A stretch of 64,000 nt of DNA from NCBI GenBank assembly GCA_016714085.1, contig JADJNW010000015.1, forward strand, positions 186,001 through 250,000, read 5' to 3'. The stretch is from Saprospiraceae bacterium. Lineage in GTDB: Bacteria > Bacteroidota > Bacteroidia > Chitinophagales > Saprospiraceae. The position numbers were made by a program, and so were the translations under genes. The notes under the pieces are model-generated. The model did no database searches. It was not told the DNA's origin and saw nothing but the letters and a program-made list of their open reading frames with translations. Numbering within the stretch: position 1 is the first letter of the stretch; every line of letters begins with the position of its first letter. Below, one piece after another: positions 17,272-30,200 of this stretch.

Positions 17272-17701
17272 GGTCTTCTGCAAAGACGCGCTTTTCCTTC
17301 TTTTGAAAACGTAGCAATTAGACACGCTATGCTTGCAATTGCTAAAAAAGAGGTAGCCTTATATTGCTAGCTTGTTTTGTATATCTTGATTAATGCGGAA
17401 TTTTATTCCTGAAAATAAAAATTATAAGAATTATTATTTCAATATTGAAAATTGAATTTATTCTAAGAATTGGCTTTTTTCTTATCATTTTAATGTTTTG
17501 CGGTCGGAGTTTTTAAAATTTTTTCAAGAAAACATCCCGTTTCTTTGCTTACTTTTGAATTCCCTATCAAAATCTAACTCCCTGATCCAGATAATGCCAA
17601 ATGATAGTTGAACTATCGAAATTACTTTAAAAGAAGTTGGAAATTGTAACTAACCAATTATCAGTTGATTACGCAGGCCTAAACCATCAACCACAAGAAC
17701 T
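17272..17701. other. AT-rich intergenic stretch upstream of gltB
   Basis: No gene and no clear repeat seen. The last 70 bp before gltB (from about 17630) are less AT-rich and probably hold the leader; no TAnnTTTG box stands out. Confidence 0.5.
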
Positions 17702-20700
17702 ATGGAAAGTGACCAAAGAGGTTTATATCTACCGGAATTAGAAAAGGATGCCTGTGGAACGGGCTTGATCGCGGATTTGAGTGGGAAAAAGTCGCATCAA
17801 CTCGTGGCAGACGCACTCCGTATGCTGGAAAACATGGAACACCGCGGCGCTTGTGGCTTCGAGGCGAACACTGGCGATGGTGCAGGAATCCTGGTGCAAG
17901 TGCCGCACGATTTTTTTGTGAAAGAATGCAAGAATGTGGGCTTCGAGCTACCAGAATATGGCAGCTACGGGGTCGGGATGGTTTTTTTCCGATGGAGCCC
18001 TGGCTGCGCGAACAATGCCGCGTAATCTTTGATGATTTTATTGACGAATTGGGTTTTGAATTGCTGGGCTATCGCCTGTGCCGACCAATAATGCCGGGCT
18101 TGGCAATTCTGCTATCGCCGTAGAACCTTGGATGGAGCAGGTTTTTGTACGATTGAAAGAGGAATCGTCGCCCGAAATGCTGGAACGACGTCTGTACGTA
18201 TTACGAAAATTCGTAACGCATCAAATCCAAATCTCCTTTCCGGGATGGCGCGATCATTTTTACATTCCGTCATTTTCGTATAAAACGCTGGTTTACAAGG
18301 GGCAATTGACAACTTATCAGCTGCGTCCCTATTTTCTTGATTTGCAAAATGAGGATTTTACCTCGGTAGTAGCCGTCGTGCATTCAAGATTTTCAACGAA
18401 TACCACACCCAAATGGAAACTGGCGCAGCCCTTGCGTTACATCGCGCATAATGGAGAGATCAATACCATCACTGGAAACCTAAACTGGTGGAAATCAAAA
18501 GAAAAAGCGCTTTATTCTCCTTTGTTTGATGCAGAGGAATTAGAAAAACTCAAGCCTATATGCGGCGAATCGCTTTCCGATTCGGGCAATTTTGATAACG
18601 TATTAGAATTTTTAGTGCTGAGTGGCTTTTCAATTGCGCATGCACTGATGATGATGATTCCCGAAGCTTGGGAGCATGATGATCAGATGGATGACTATAA
18701 ACGAGCATTTTACGAATATCATAAAACCATCATGGAACCCTGGGACGGCCCCGCGTCCATTTGTTTTACCGATGGCACGGTGGCCGGTGCCATGCTCGAC
18801 CGAAATGGTTTGCGCCCTTCACGCTATGTATTGACCGAGGATGACCGTTTAATCATTGCTTCTGAAGCCGGAGCTTTGCCGGTGGATCAGTCGAAAGTAT
18901 TGATGAAAGGTCGTTTGCAGCCTGGAAAAATCCTGATTGCGGATTTAGAAAAGCGCCGATTGGTAGCGGATAAAGAATTAAAAGCCTTGATTTGTCAGCG
19001 ATTGCCGTACCGCGAGTGGTTGGATCGCAACCGTCTCTTTTTGCGCGATTTGCCTGCGCATAGCGAAGCGGAGGAAAACATGGAAGAAAATGTGCTGCTT
19101 CAACGCCAGCAACTCTTTGGCTTCACGCGCGAGGACTTGAAAACCATGCTTTCGCCAATGGTGAAAGGCGGCGAAGACCCAATTGGCTCTATGGGCGCAG
19201 ATACACCGCTGGCGGTATTGTCGCAACGGTCGCAGCATTTAGCTAATTATTTCAAACAGCTTTTCGCACAAGTGACCAATCCACCAATTGATCCAATTCG
19301 AGAACGTTCGGTGATGTCTTTATTTGCGATGCTGGGCGGCGCAGGCAATATGCTTGATTTGAATGCCGATCGGGCGCAGTTTATTCACTTGCCCAGTCCG
19401 ATTTTGAACGATACCGATTTTAGAAAGATAAAATATATTCGACACCATAATTTCCAGTCAGGTGTAATTGATATCCTTTTCAAGCCTGATGAACAACGCG
19501 GACGTTTGCGTGCAGCGATTCACCAGGTATGTGCTACGGCGGAGGATATGGTGCGCAATGGTAAGAATATTCTCATTTTATCCGACCGTCAAGCCGACGC
19601 TTTGAATGCGCCCATTCCGTCGCTTTTGGCGGTGGGCGCTGTTCATCATCACCTTATCCGGGAGGGGCTGCGAGGTTCGACTTCTATTGTGGTAGAAGCA
19701 GGTGATATTTGGGAAACGCATCATATTGCAACGTTGGTAGGCTTTGGCGCGAGTGCGGTGAGTCCTTATATGGCTTATGCAACGATTGCCGAGTTGAAGG
19801 AGAAAAACTTTTTTGAGTCCGGGCAGAAGCTGGAAAAGTTAATTGATATTTATAATAAGGCACTTGGCAAAGGTTTGTTGAAAATTATGTCTAAAATCGG
19901 GATCTCCACTTTCCAATCCTACCAGGGTGCACAGATTTTTGAAGCTTTAGGCATTCACAAATCGGTGATTGAAGAATGCTTTACAGGCACGGTGTCGAGG
20001 ATTCAAGGCATTGGTTTTGATGAAATTGCACGAGAGTCAATCGCGCGTCATCAAATGGCTTATCCTGATAAAAACATTCCAAATCCAAAGCTCGACGTAG
20101 GTGGCGTATTTCAATGGAAACAGCAAGGCGAGGCACATTTGTTCAATCCGCAGACCATTCATTTGTTGCAATATTCGACACGAAAGAACGATTACACTGC
20201 TTATCGCAAATATGCTAAGTTAATAAATGAACAAAACGAACAGGCAATGACGCTGCGCGGTTTGCTTACTTTCAGAAAAGGAAAAAGCATTCCGATTGAA
20301 GAGGTCGAGCCGATTGAAAATATTTTTAAACGCTTTGCTACCGGGGCGATGTCTTTTGGTTCGCTTTCGCATGAAGCGCATTCAACTTTGGCGATTGCGA
20401 TGAACCGTATCGGCGCGAAAAGCAATAGTGGTGAGGGTGGCGAAGATGAAATGCGTTTTGAAATCAAAGAAAATGGGGATTGGGAACGCTCGGCGGTGAA
20501 GCAAGTGGCTTCTGGTCGTTTTGGGGTGACGAGTCATTATCTGGCAAATGCCGATGAACTACAAATCAAGATGGCGCAAGGCGCAAAGCCTGGTGAAGGT
20601 GGTCAGTTGCCCGGGCATAAAGTAGATGAATGGATTGGTCGGGTGCGACATTCCACGCCAGGTGTGGGTTTGATTTCTCCACCGCCGCATCACGATATTT

Positions 20701-22244
20701 ATTCGATTGAAGATTTAGCGCAGTTGATTTTCGATTTAAAAAATTCCAATCCCGCGGCGCGCATCAGCGTTAAGCTGGTTTCAAAAGCAGGCGTAGGTAT
20801 TATCGCTTCTGGTGTTGCGAAAGCGCACGCAGATGCAATTCTGATTTCCGGGCATGATGGTGGTACAGGCGCTTCGCCTTTAACTTCGATTCGGCACGCT
20901 GGACTTCCTTGGGAATTAGGCTTGGCGGAAACGCAACAGACATTAGTAAAAAATAAACTCCGCGACCGCGTGACGGTGCAAGCCGATGGGCAAATCCGCA
21001 CGGGACGAGATTTAGCCATTGCAGCGCTGCTTGGCGCAGAAGAATGGGGGATTTCTACGGCTGCTTTGGTAGTGGAAGGTTGTATCTTGATGCGAAAATG
21101 CCATTTAAATACTTGCCCGGTAGGCGTGGCCACACAAGACCCGGAATTGCGTAAGAAATTTACAGGCGATCCGCAACATGTTATCAATTTTTTCACTTTC
21201 CTTGCGCAAGATTTGCGCGAGATCATGGCCGAACTTGGCTTCCGTACAGTGAATGAAATGGTAGGTCGAGTAGAAATGCTTCGCCCGAAAAGTCATATTC
21301 CACATTGGAAATACAAGCATCTTGACCTGACGCCAATTTTATATAAACAACCCGCTGAGGCTTGGGTCGGTACATATAAGAAAATTGAACAAGATCATGG
21401 CATTGCCGATATATTGGATCGTCGATTGATCCACATTGCCGAACCAGCATTGGAGCATGGACAAAGCATTAGCTCTAATTTCGATATTCGCAATACCGAC
21501 CGAGCAACAGGAACGATGTTATCTAATGAAATTTCCAAACGCTACGGTGGACAAGGATTGCCGGATGGCACGATTGAGTTCCGCTTTAGAGGCTCGGCAG
21601 GGCAGAGTTTTGGCGCTTTTGGGGCGCGGGATCTGCATTTTGTACTGGAAGGAGAGTCGAATGATTATTTTGGAAAAGGCTTATCAGGTGGACGTTTAGT
21701 GGTTGTTCCTGATCGGAATGCAAAATTTGAAACTAGACAAAATATTATCATCGGTAATGTGGCTCTGTACGGCGCGACTTCTGGTGAAGCCTATATCGTA
21801 GGCATGGCCGGTGAACGTTTTGCGGTGCGCAATTCTGGCGCGATCGCCGTGACAGAAGGCATTGGCGATCATGGTTGCGAGTATATGACCGGTGGCGTCG
21901 TCGTTGTTTTGGGCGAAACCGGCAAGAATTTCGCAGCGGGTATGAGCGGCGGTGTGGCATTTGTGTATAATCCGCATAAAAAATTTGAAAAGCGCGTCAA
22001 TGCAGAAATGGTGGACTTAGACCCGATGGAAGATGAAGATTATGAATTGGTTAGAACGCTGATTCGCAATCAGTTCCGATATACTGGCAGCAATGTAGCT
22101 TTGCAAATGCTCAATGATTGGGAATCCGAAAAGCAATATTTTGTAAAAGTGATGCCAAGAGATTATAAGGCAGTTTTGTTGATAAAGAAATCACGACAAA
22201 TTGAAACTGAAATAGAATTAGCGCCGGTTGGATTGGGACATTAA
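17702..22244 (+). CDS. gltB: glutamate synthase large subunit (two frameshifts near the 5' end)
   Basis: Large subunit of NADPH-type glutamate synthase, about 1510 aa when joined; it converts 2-oxoglutarate and glutamine to two glutamates. The N-terminal class-II glutaminase domain has its catalytic Cys at position 18 (DACGTG), exposed after propeptide removal. Next come the central domain, the FMN barrel (SGEGGEDEMRF, GHDGGTGASPL) and the 3Fe-4S site in CILMRKCHLNTCPVG. The C-terminal GXGXG beta-helix follows (about 1260-1450). Frame is lost in a run of seven T (17982-17988; eight would restore VFFPMEPW) and again near 18076 (GYR-x-VPTNNAGLG). Both look like sequence errors, since all motifs are conserved. 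gltD follows 145 bp downstream. Confidence 0.93.
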
Positions 22245-22354
22245 AGGTTTTGAAATAAATGGAAATGAATTGTGACGAATTCGACTGGAGTTATTTAGTG
22301 AGTTTGAGATTTGATTTTCACGTTTGTAAGAATAGAAGGTTTGTATCGTAAATA

Positions 22355-22384
22355 TCGTACCTCGTACTTCGTAAATCGCACTTC
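22355..22384. repeat. degenerate 7-bp tandem array (TCGTACC/TCGTACT/TCGTAAA/TCGCACT)
   Basis: Four heptamers of the form TCGYANN plus TC, ending six bases before the gltD start codon; a partial unit precedes at 22345. The array occupies the place of the ribosome-binding region. Confidence 0.75.
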
Positions 22385-22389
22385 AAAAA

Positions 22390-23862
22390 ATGGATCCAAA
22401 AGGTTTTTTAAAATATAATAGAGAAACGCCGAAATCGCGGAAGCCGCAGGAGCGAGTCAAGGATTATAAAGAAATCTACGAAGATTTCGATGATCAGAAA
22501 ACCGTGCAGCAGGCGACGCGGTGCATGGATTGTGGTGTGCCTTTTTGTCATAATGGCTGCCCGTTAGGCAATATTATTCCTGAATTCAATGAGGCGGTAC
22601 ACGAGGAAGATTGGCATCATGCCTTTGAGATTTTGAACAGCACCAATAATTTCCCGGAATTTACGGGGCGCATTTGTCCGGCGCCTTGCGAGTCGGCTTG
22701 TGTGCTGGGTATCAATGAATCGCCCGTCGCTATTGAGCATATCGAAAAAGCAATCGCAGAAATTGCTTTTGAAAAAGGATATATTCGGCCTCAACCGCCT
22801 GTTATTCGGAGTGGGAAGAAAGTAGCAATTGTAGGCTCTGGCCCGGCAGGCTTAGCGGCGGCGGTGCAATTGAACAAAGCAGGGCATTTGGTCACCGTTT
22901 TTGAGAAAAGTGATCGCATTGGCGGGCTTTTGCGTTACGGTATTCCTGATTTTAAATTAGAGAAATGGGTCATCGAGCGCCGTATTGCTATTATGGAAAA
23001 CGAAGGAATTCGCTTTAAAACGAACGCGGAAGTAGGCGGAAATATTGATGTACAGCACGTACTGGATGAATTTGATGCAATGTTATTATGTGGTGGCTCA
23101 TTAGTTCCAAGAGATTTGAATATCCCGGGGAGAGAACTGAAAGGCATTCACTTTGCGATGGAATATTTGGAGCAATGCAATCGGCGCGTAGCAGGAGACC
23201 TTATTCCAGAAGATCAATTGATCGATGCCAAGGGCAAGCACGTAGTGGTTATCGGTGGCGGCGACACAGGTTCTGATTGTGTTGGTAATGCTAATCGTCA
23301 AGGCGCAGCTTCGGTAACCCAATTACAATACCACGATATGCCGCCTTTGCAATCGGATCTGGCAGATTGGCCAAACGTGCCATTGGTCTATACTTCCTCC
23401 TCTTCGCATGAAGAAGGATGCCAGCGAGAATGGGCTATTTTGACAAAAATGTTTATTCCCGACAAAAAAAATTTGGTAAATTCAATACAAGTCGTAAATT
23501 TGGATTGGCAAAAAGATAAAATCACAGGAAAATATATTTTCCGTGAACTCCCCGACTCTCTACAAAGTATTAATTGCAACCTGGCTTTTATAGCCATTGG
23601 TTACGCTCACCCGCAGTATGAAGGACTGTTACAACAACTTGGCGTTCAATTAGATGAGCGCGGAAATGTGAAGGCGACCCCAACCCATTTTCAAACTAAT
23701 GTAGAAAAAGTATTTGTCGCAGGTGATATGCGCCGAGGGCAATCGCTCGTCGTTTGGGCGATCAGTGAAGGAAGAGAAGCAGCAAGATCAATTGATGCCT
23801 ATCTCTGCGGACAGACTGTATTAGAAGGCAAGACACATTCTTTATTGAATATTTTTAATTGA
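22390..23862 (+). CDS. gltD: glutamate synthase small subunit
   Basis: 490 aa partner of GltB that carries electrons from NAD(P)H. Cysteine clusters for the two 4Fe-4S centres are present: CMDCGVPFCHNGCPLGN (about residues 45-61) and CPAPCESACVLG (about 96-107). The FAD site follows (GSGPAGLAAA with VFEKSDRIGGLLRYGIPDFK), then the NAD(P)H Rossmann motif GGGDTGSDCVGNANRQGA, and a C-terminal second FAD segment VFVAGDMRRGQSLVVWA. Full length and intact. The operon ends with a strong terminator. Confidence 0.95.
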   Translation: MDPKGFLKYNRETPKSRKPQERVKDYKEIYEDFDDQKTVQQATRCMDCGVPFCHNGCPLGNIIPEFNEAVHEEDWHHAFEILNSTNNFPEFTGRICPAPCESACVLGINESPVAIEHIEKAIAEIAFEKGYIRPQPPVIRSGKKVAIVGSGPAGLAAAVQLNKAGHLVTVFEKSDRIGGLLRYGIPDFKLEKWVIERRIAIMENEGIRFKTNAEVGGNIDVQHVLDEFDAMLLCGGSLVPRDLNIPGRELKGIHFAMEYLEQCNRRVAGDLIPEDQLIDAKGKHVVVIGGGDTGSDCVGNANRQGAASVTQLQYHDMPPLQSDLADWPNVPLVYTSSSSHEEGCQREWAILTKMFIPDKKNLVNSIQVVNLDWQKDKITGKYIFRELPDSLQSINCNLAFIAIGYAHPQYEGLLQQLGVQLDERGNVKATPTHFQTNVEKVFVAGDMRRGQSLVVWAISEGREAARSIDAYLCGQTVLEGKTHSLLNIFN

Positions 23863-23921
23863 CATTTGTTGAAAAAACTCTATTAACGATCTTCTTCATA
23901 ATTGGATTAGTATGAAAGCAG

Positions 23922-23948
23922 TCCCGGCCTCGTATGAGGCTGGGATTT
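23922..23948 (+). terminator. rho-independent terminator of gltBD
   Basis: TCCCGGCCTC (23922-23931), GTAT loop, GAGGCTGGGA (23936-23945) with one G-U pair, then a T-rich tract. Confidence 0.9.
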
Positions 23949-24123
23949 TTATTTTTTGGGCATTCACCAAAATTTTTTACTTTTCATTCATTGTTTCTAT
24001 CATTACTCTGTTTCCGTTATTGTCTTTATATAGCGTATGCCATTAAAATGCAGCGATACATTCTGTATGTTCGTTTTGAAGTAGTAAATTCAGGGGAATT
24101 TACAATTCCTGAGAAGCCCGATT

Positions 24124-26981
24124 ATGAAGTATTTCTATATAATATTATTTATTTGTTCAATAACAATCGCCAAAGGACAGCTTGTTCAATCTGGCGTTTA
24201 TAATTTTTATGAAGGGCTATCCAAAGGATTGATTAAGGCTATCGCAACTGATAATATTGGTTTTGTGTGGATTGCAACCGATGAAGGATTAATCAGACTT
24301 GATGGCAAAAGCTCCATTTTCTTTAAAGACGAATTACCAGGCAGATTTGCAAAAGGTTTTCTAAAACGCAAGGATAAACCTCTTTTAGTTGTGCATGATT
24401 ATGGCGTCACGGAGATTATCAGTCGGCCGGATACAACCTATTTCCGAAAGTTGATAACGGGTGGCACCGTTGATACCGACGAACAATTGTTTTTTCCAAA
24501 AACCTTATACGAAGGTAAAAACCAAACGCTTTGGATTGGTGAATTGCAATCTATTGTACGCTTCAAAGATGGCAAAATAAAGAAATATCGTTTCCCGCAG
24601 AGTATAGATAGTGGAAATATCTATAGTATTTATAGAAGCTTTTCAATGATCGAAGACGATACAGGGCGTTTGTAGCCTTATCATTTAGCGGGGCTTTGTA
24701 CTTTTACGATTCGGTCAAGGATGCTTTTATAAATTGTACCTTAGGTTTTCCATTAAGCAATGCGACCAGTTTTGTAAAAATCGAAGGAAACAAGTATTGG
24801 ATCAGCGGTAGAGAAGGCGTTTTTGAAATAGAATTGGCATATCCCAGAATAAAATACTGGAAAAAGATTGGGGCCCTTCAAGATGTTTCTTGCTCAATTT
24901 TAATTGACAACGATTTTTATGCTGGAACCTGGACGAATGGATTATATAAAATCCACATAACAGAGAAAGCATTTTCAAAAGTAAGCTCTTTATCTTTCAA
25001 CGATATTCTGGGGCTTGCTTATGATCAGCATAATGGATTGTGGGTAGCGGGTAGCGAAAATGTTATTTCGCTTATGCCTGGTTTTTTCAAGGAAATGCCA
25101 CTTAATGAGCCAGGTGTTGCCATTGAAGTACTCGGCATTATGCCAGACAGTACGCTTGTGGTAGGCACATGGGAGCATTTTTATTTTATCAAGAGGAGTG
25201 ATTACAATCTTGAAACCACTTTTTCGTCTTTGCCTTTGAGCCTTTCTCCGACTGCGTTACTATGTGATACGAATGGACTTTGGATTGGCACATTGGATGG
25301 AAGTATTTATTATTATGATATAATTAAAAATAAGCTTAATTATATTAATACTATTCGCCCTACGAGTAATAATATTTCTAAAATCATTAAAGATAAATCC
25401 GGTAATATCTGGATTTGCGGGAATCACCCGTACGGATTGATACGCATAGATAAAGACAATCAATTACATTTTTATAAAGACAATCAAATAGCCTATAGTG
25501 AAACTATTTTTGAGACTGATAACGGGGTCATATTTGCTGGAGGTGTTGGACAGAAGAGCTATTTTTATTGCTATTTTCCACCAGTTGATTCTTTTGTAAA
25601 TATGAGTCAGGCACTTGATTTTACGGTGAGTGGCAATTTTACTGTTCGAACCATTGTAGCTGAAAATAATAATGTTTACTGGTTGGGTACATCGCATGGC
25701 TTATTAAAATATTATTTGAATGCAGATAAAACGCATGAACCTAGCGTTATTAGAGTTGATTTAGGCAAAGTGCCGATTGATGAACCCATCCAAGCGCTTC
25801 ATTTTTCAGATGATGGTGTTTTGTGGATTGCAACTCCTGGCGGGTTGCTTGCTTACGATGGTCAGTCCGCGTTATTGTACGATCAATCCAGTGGCTTGCC
25901 GAGCAATAATCTTTCTGAACAAGGGCTATTATTTGATTTTGATAATAATCTTTGGATGGGCACTTCCAGAGGGCTGGCACTTTTTCGTCGCAATAATTCC
26001 TCGAATAGTATTACACCAAAACCTGTATTTACTTCATTAAAAGTAAATGGAATCAAGCGATCATTTACTTCTAATGAGGAATTATCCTTGCCTGCTAAAT
26101 CAAATATCGAAGTTACTTATCTGGCACTTTCTTTTCCTTCCGAAAGACTTCAGTATCAAACTCGGCTGATCGGGCAGGATACTTCGGCCTGGTCGTCTTT
26201 GGATCGTGAAAACGGTATTATTTTACCTTCTTTGGCTCCGGGCAAATATATTCTTGAGGTAAGAGCACAACAGCATGGCGGCTTTTTGTGGAGTGAGCCT
26301 AATTCCTTTAGTTTTGAAGTGACCAGCATTTGGTATCAAAAATGGTGGGCAGTCTCCTTATTTCTCATGGCTTTTTCGCTATTCTTAGTGGGCTTAGTGC
26401 GTGTCTATAATTGGCAATTATTACAGCAAAAAAAGCGTCTGGAAGCTATTGTAGCAGCGCGTACAGCTGAAATCAACAAACAAAAAAATCAGATTATTGA
26501 ACAAAATGAGCGTTATCGCCAACTTAAAGAAAAGCAACTTCGCGAGCAAATAGAATATAAAAACAAACAACTAACGATTTATACGCTTCACCTTATCCAA
26601 AAAAATGAATCGCTTAAAGAATTGCAATTGGAACTAAATAAAGCTATTCGCCAATCTGATCGTAAAGACAAATCGGAGCTTCGGCAATATATTTCTATGA
26701 TCGATTACAGCTTTCGCAAAGATGAAGAATGGGAAAAGTTTAAGCTTTATTTTGAAAATGTGTATGCTGGCTTTTTTGAAAGTTTATTGGAACAACATCC
26801 TCATTTATCTCAACAAGAGCTGCGCCTCTGTGCTTTGATTCGCCTTAATTTATCTATTCAAGAAATTGCTACTATCCTCGGAATTTCTGCTGAAAGCGTC
26901 AAAACTGCTCGGTCGCGCTTGCGTAAGCGTATGGATTTATCGTCCCAGGAAACTCTAGTGGATCATATTATGCAGCTTTAG
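24124..26981 (+). CDS. membrane-spanning propeller / Y_Y_Y sensor with cytoplasmic HTH (SusR-like; one frameshift)
   Basis: One-component transcription regulator, about 950 aa. A signal sequence (MKYFYIILFICSITIAKG) leads a periplasmic region of two-component-regulator propeller repeats (units such as DNIGFVWIATDEGLIRLDG and DNNLWMGTSRGLALF) and a Y_Y_Y domain (about 26020-26320). One transmembrane helix follows (WWAVSLFLMAFSLFLVGLV), then a coiled coil (about 26420-26650) and a LuxR/GerE-type helix-turn-helix (LSIQEIATILGISAESVKTA) at the C-terminus. No histidine-kinase or receiver domain is present, so sensing and DNA binding are in one chain, as in SusR. The frame breaks near 24673; one base restores GRL-VALSFSGALYFYD. 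It directly precedes the susCD genes it probably controls. Confidence 0.85.
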
Positions 26982-27027
26982 TAAAAAAAGAGTTTTTAGC
27001 TAAAATAAAGGTGATATAAATCATCTT

Positions 27028-27071
27028 TTTGATAAATTATTGATTATCAATGCTTTAATCAACTTTGATAA
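27028..27071. promoter_or_regulatory. operator candidate upstream of susC
   Basis: Two direct TTTGATAA words (27028-27035, 27064-27071) flank a 13-bp palindrome ATTGATTATCAAT (27039-27051). The cluster ends 21 bp upstream of the -33 element of the susC promoter, a suitable place for an activator such as the neighbouring HTH regulator. Confidence 0.4.
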
Positions 27072-27092
27072 CCTTTTGTCAACCTTAAAAAC

Positions 27093-27123
27093 TTTGTTAT
27101 CCCATTTTCAGCCTATAAATTTG
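27093..27123 (+). promoter_or_regulatory. Bacteroidota-type promoter of susC
   Basis: TTTG (27093-27096), exactly 19 bp, TAAATTTG (27116-27123): a perfect match to the -33/-7 consensus of the phylum's housekeeping sigma factor. Transcription would start near 27130, leaving an 80-nt leader that contains GGAGGA at 27172. Confidence 0.7.
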
Positions 27124-27210
27124 AGCATATTCGATTTTACCAAGTAAAGTTTTGTTGTTGGTATTTAATCGGAGGAATCATATTGATTTAATAACCTGAA
27201 TGTTTAGTTT

Positions 27211-30200
27211 ATGAAACTGAAAGCTAAGTTTTTGTATGGCTGTTGGCTGATCGCCGTGGTGCTGCTTTGCAGCAATGCAGCATTTGCCCAGCGAACTATC
27301 ACCGGTACGATTACCGATGCTCAGAGTAAAGAACCTTTAATCGGTGCTAATATCCTGGTAGTGGGAACTAGTATCGGTGGGATTTCTGACATCGATGGAA
27401 CTTATTCCCTGCAGATACCTGCGGGCGCTACTGAACTTGAGTTTTCTTACACGGGCTATACTGCCCAGCGTATTGCAATTGGTGCTTCTAATGTGATAGA
27501 CGTGTTGCTTCAAGCCGGAGAAGTACTCGACGAGATAGTGGTTATTGGTTACGGTACGGTTAAAAAAGAAGATGCAACGGGGGCGGTAAACGCTATTTCC
27601 AGTAAGAATTTTAATAAGGGTGCGATTGTATCGCCCGATCAATTAATTACTGGCAAAGTTGCAGGCGTGCAGATCACTTCCAACAGTGGAGAGCCTGGAG
27701 GTCAAACTTCCGTGCGCATTCGCGGAGGTACTTCGGTTAATGCTAGTAACGAGCCGCTTTATGTTATCGATGGAGTGCCCATCGACAATGCTCCCCATAA
27801 CCCTGGTGGTTTTTCTTCAGGGCGTAATCCTTTGAACTTCCTCAATCCTAATGATATTGAGACCTTCACCGTCTTGAAAGATGCTTCCGCAACAGCAATC
27901 TATGGTTCTCGTGGTGCTAATGGTGTTATTATCATTACCACTAAAAAAGGTAAAGCTGGCGAAAGAAGTCGCCTTACTTATGATGGTTATTACAATACGG
28001 CGGAGTTTGCTGGTGAACCTGATGTATTTGGTGAACAGGATTTTAGGAATTTGGTGACATTCAAAGCGCCAGAAAGATTGGCTATTTTGGGAAACAATGA
28101 CACCAATTGGTTTGACGAAGTGACTCAAACTGCTAGTGGTCAAAGCCATAACCTGGGCTTCACAGGTGGTGGAGAAAATATGGGCTATCGACTTTCTGCG
28201 GGTTATCAAAGCCTGGAAGGAGTTGTTCGTGCATCCAAGACGGAGCGGACGAACTTTTCACTCAATTATAACCATTCTTTATTTGATAGTCGTTTGAATA
28301 TCAATGCCAATATAAAAGGCTCATTTACTAAAGATCAATATGATCCCAATGTGGGTGCTTCAGCTTCTAGTTTTGACCCGACCCAAGCAGTTTACGACCC
28401 TACCAATACAGCTTTTGGGGGTTATTTTGAATATCCATTGCCTCAGTCTCCTCGCAACCCTGTTTCTTTCATTGAGCAGCAAGAGGATTTTGGTAAGAGC
28501 TTCCGCAATATTGGCAATCTCGAGTTTGACTACAAATTCAATGACTTTGTGCCGGGCCTGACTGCTAAATTGAATCTGGGATATGATATCAATAACGGAG
28601 AACGCAAGCGTTTCCAGCCTACAACGCTTTCGCGGCCACCTTTCACCAATTACACCGGTGAGCTCCGCAGAGAAAACTTTACCCGACTCAACACTTTGTT
28701 GGATGCTTATTTGAATTATAATCGTTCATTTGGCTCAGACCACAGACTGGATTTCACGGCTGGTTATTCTTATCAGAATTTTTATAACGAATATCCGTCT
28801 TTCCGGGCATTTGATCTGACTACCGATATTTTCGGTTCGAATAGCACAGCACCTGCTACAGAATTTGAGGCATTTAATAGCGTGGTTGAGAATCGCTTGA
28901 TTTCTTTCTTTGGTAGAGCGAATTACTCATTCCAAGACAAGTATTTATTGACAGTGACGGTGCGCCGCGACGGTTCAACGCGCTTTGGTGAGAATAATCG
29001 CTGGGGTACGTTCCCATCGGCTGCTTTTGCTTGGAGAATTATGCAGGAAGACTTTGCAGAAAGCTTATCTTCAACATTTTCTGACCTAAAATTGCGCTTG
29101 GGCTATGGGATTACTGGTAACCAAGAAATCGGGGATTTCCGGTACTTGCCGACTTATTCTTTTGAGCGATGCGAGGGCACGGTATCAATTTGGGAATGAA
29201 TTTGTGACGACAGCCCGCCCAAATGGCTACGATCCAAACCTGAAATGGGAAGAAACTTCTTCATATAACATTGGTTTAGATTTTGGCTTTTTGAATGGCA
29301 AGATCAATGGTACCATAGATTATTATTATAAAAAGACAAAGGACTTACTTTTCACGGTGAATGTACCGGCAGGTACAAATCTTACCGACCGCGTCTTGAC
29401 CAATATTGGCTCTGTTGAGAATCAAGGTGTGGAATTGACCTTGAATGCCTTTGTAATTGACAAACCAGATTTCTCTTGGAATGTATCTTTCAATGGCGCG
29501 CATAATACCAATAAAATTTTGGCGATTGATCAAGTAAGCACGGCTGGTATTCTCACTGGAGGCATTTCTGGCGGTGTTGGTAATAATGTTCAAATTCTGC
29601 AAGTGGGTCAGCCAATCAATGCATTTTATGTATTTGAGCATAAAAAAGGCGCTGATGGCAATCCATTACCCGACGGCGTAGATAATAACGAAGATGGTAC
29701 AGTAGATTTAAAGGATATTTATGTAGATACCAATAAAGATGGCAAGGTCGACGATTTTGACAAGCGCCCACTTGAAAAACCTGCGCCTAATATTGTTTTA
29801 GGAATTGGTTCTCAGCTCAGTTTCAAAAACTTTGACTTAAACTTCACACTTCGCAGCAATATTGGTAATTATATTTACAACAACAACGCTTCTAATTACG
29901 GTTATTACGATCGGATTGATGAGCGCCCAGGTTTTGTAAACAATGTGCATACTTCGGTGCTGATTTCAAATTATGAGCGTCCGCAATATTTCTCCGATTT
30001 CTATGTAGAAGATGCTTCCTTCCTAAGATTGGATAATATTACACTGGGTTATTCTTTTGATAAATTGGGCAATAATCGCAACCTGCGCTTATATGTAACC
30101 GGGCAAAACCTGTTCGTATTTACCAATTATACAGGCTTGGATCCTGAGGTCGGAAACGGTATTGATAATAATCCTTATCCGAGATCGCGTGCTTTTATCT

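Noticed and set aside
18112..21977. Several minus-strand ORFs of 60-175 codons inside gltB
   Set aside because: Shadow frames of a strongly conserved gene; no start context or domain of their own.
23934..24203. 89-codon ORF at the start of the regulator gene
   Set aside because: It begins in the gltBD terminator and overlaps the regulator's signal peptide in another frame.
29650..29765. EF-hand-like aspartate-rich segment in SusC as sign of a separate calcium-binding domain
   Set aside because: Short Asp-rich loops are common in SusC barrels; not enough for a separate domain call.
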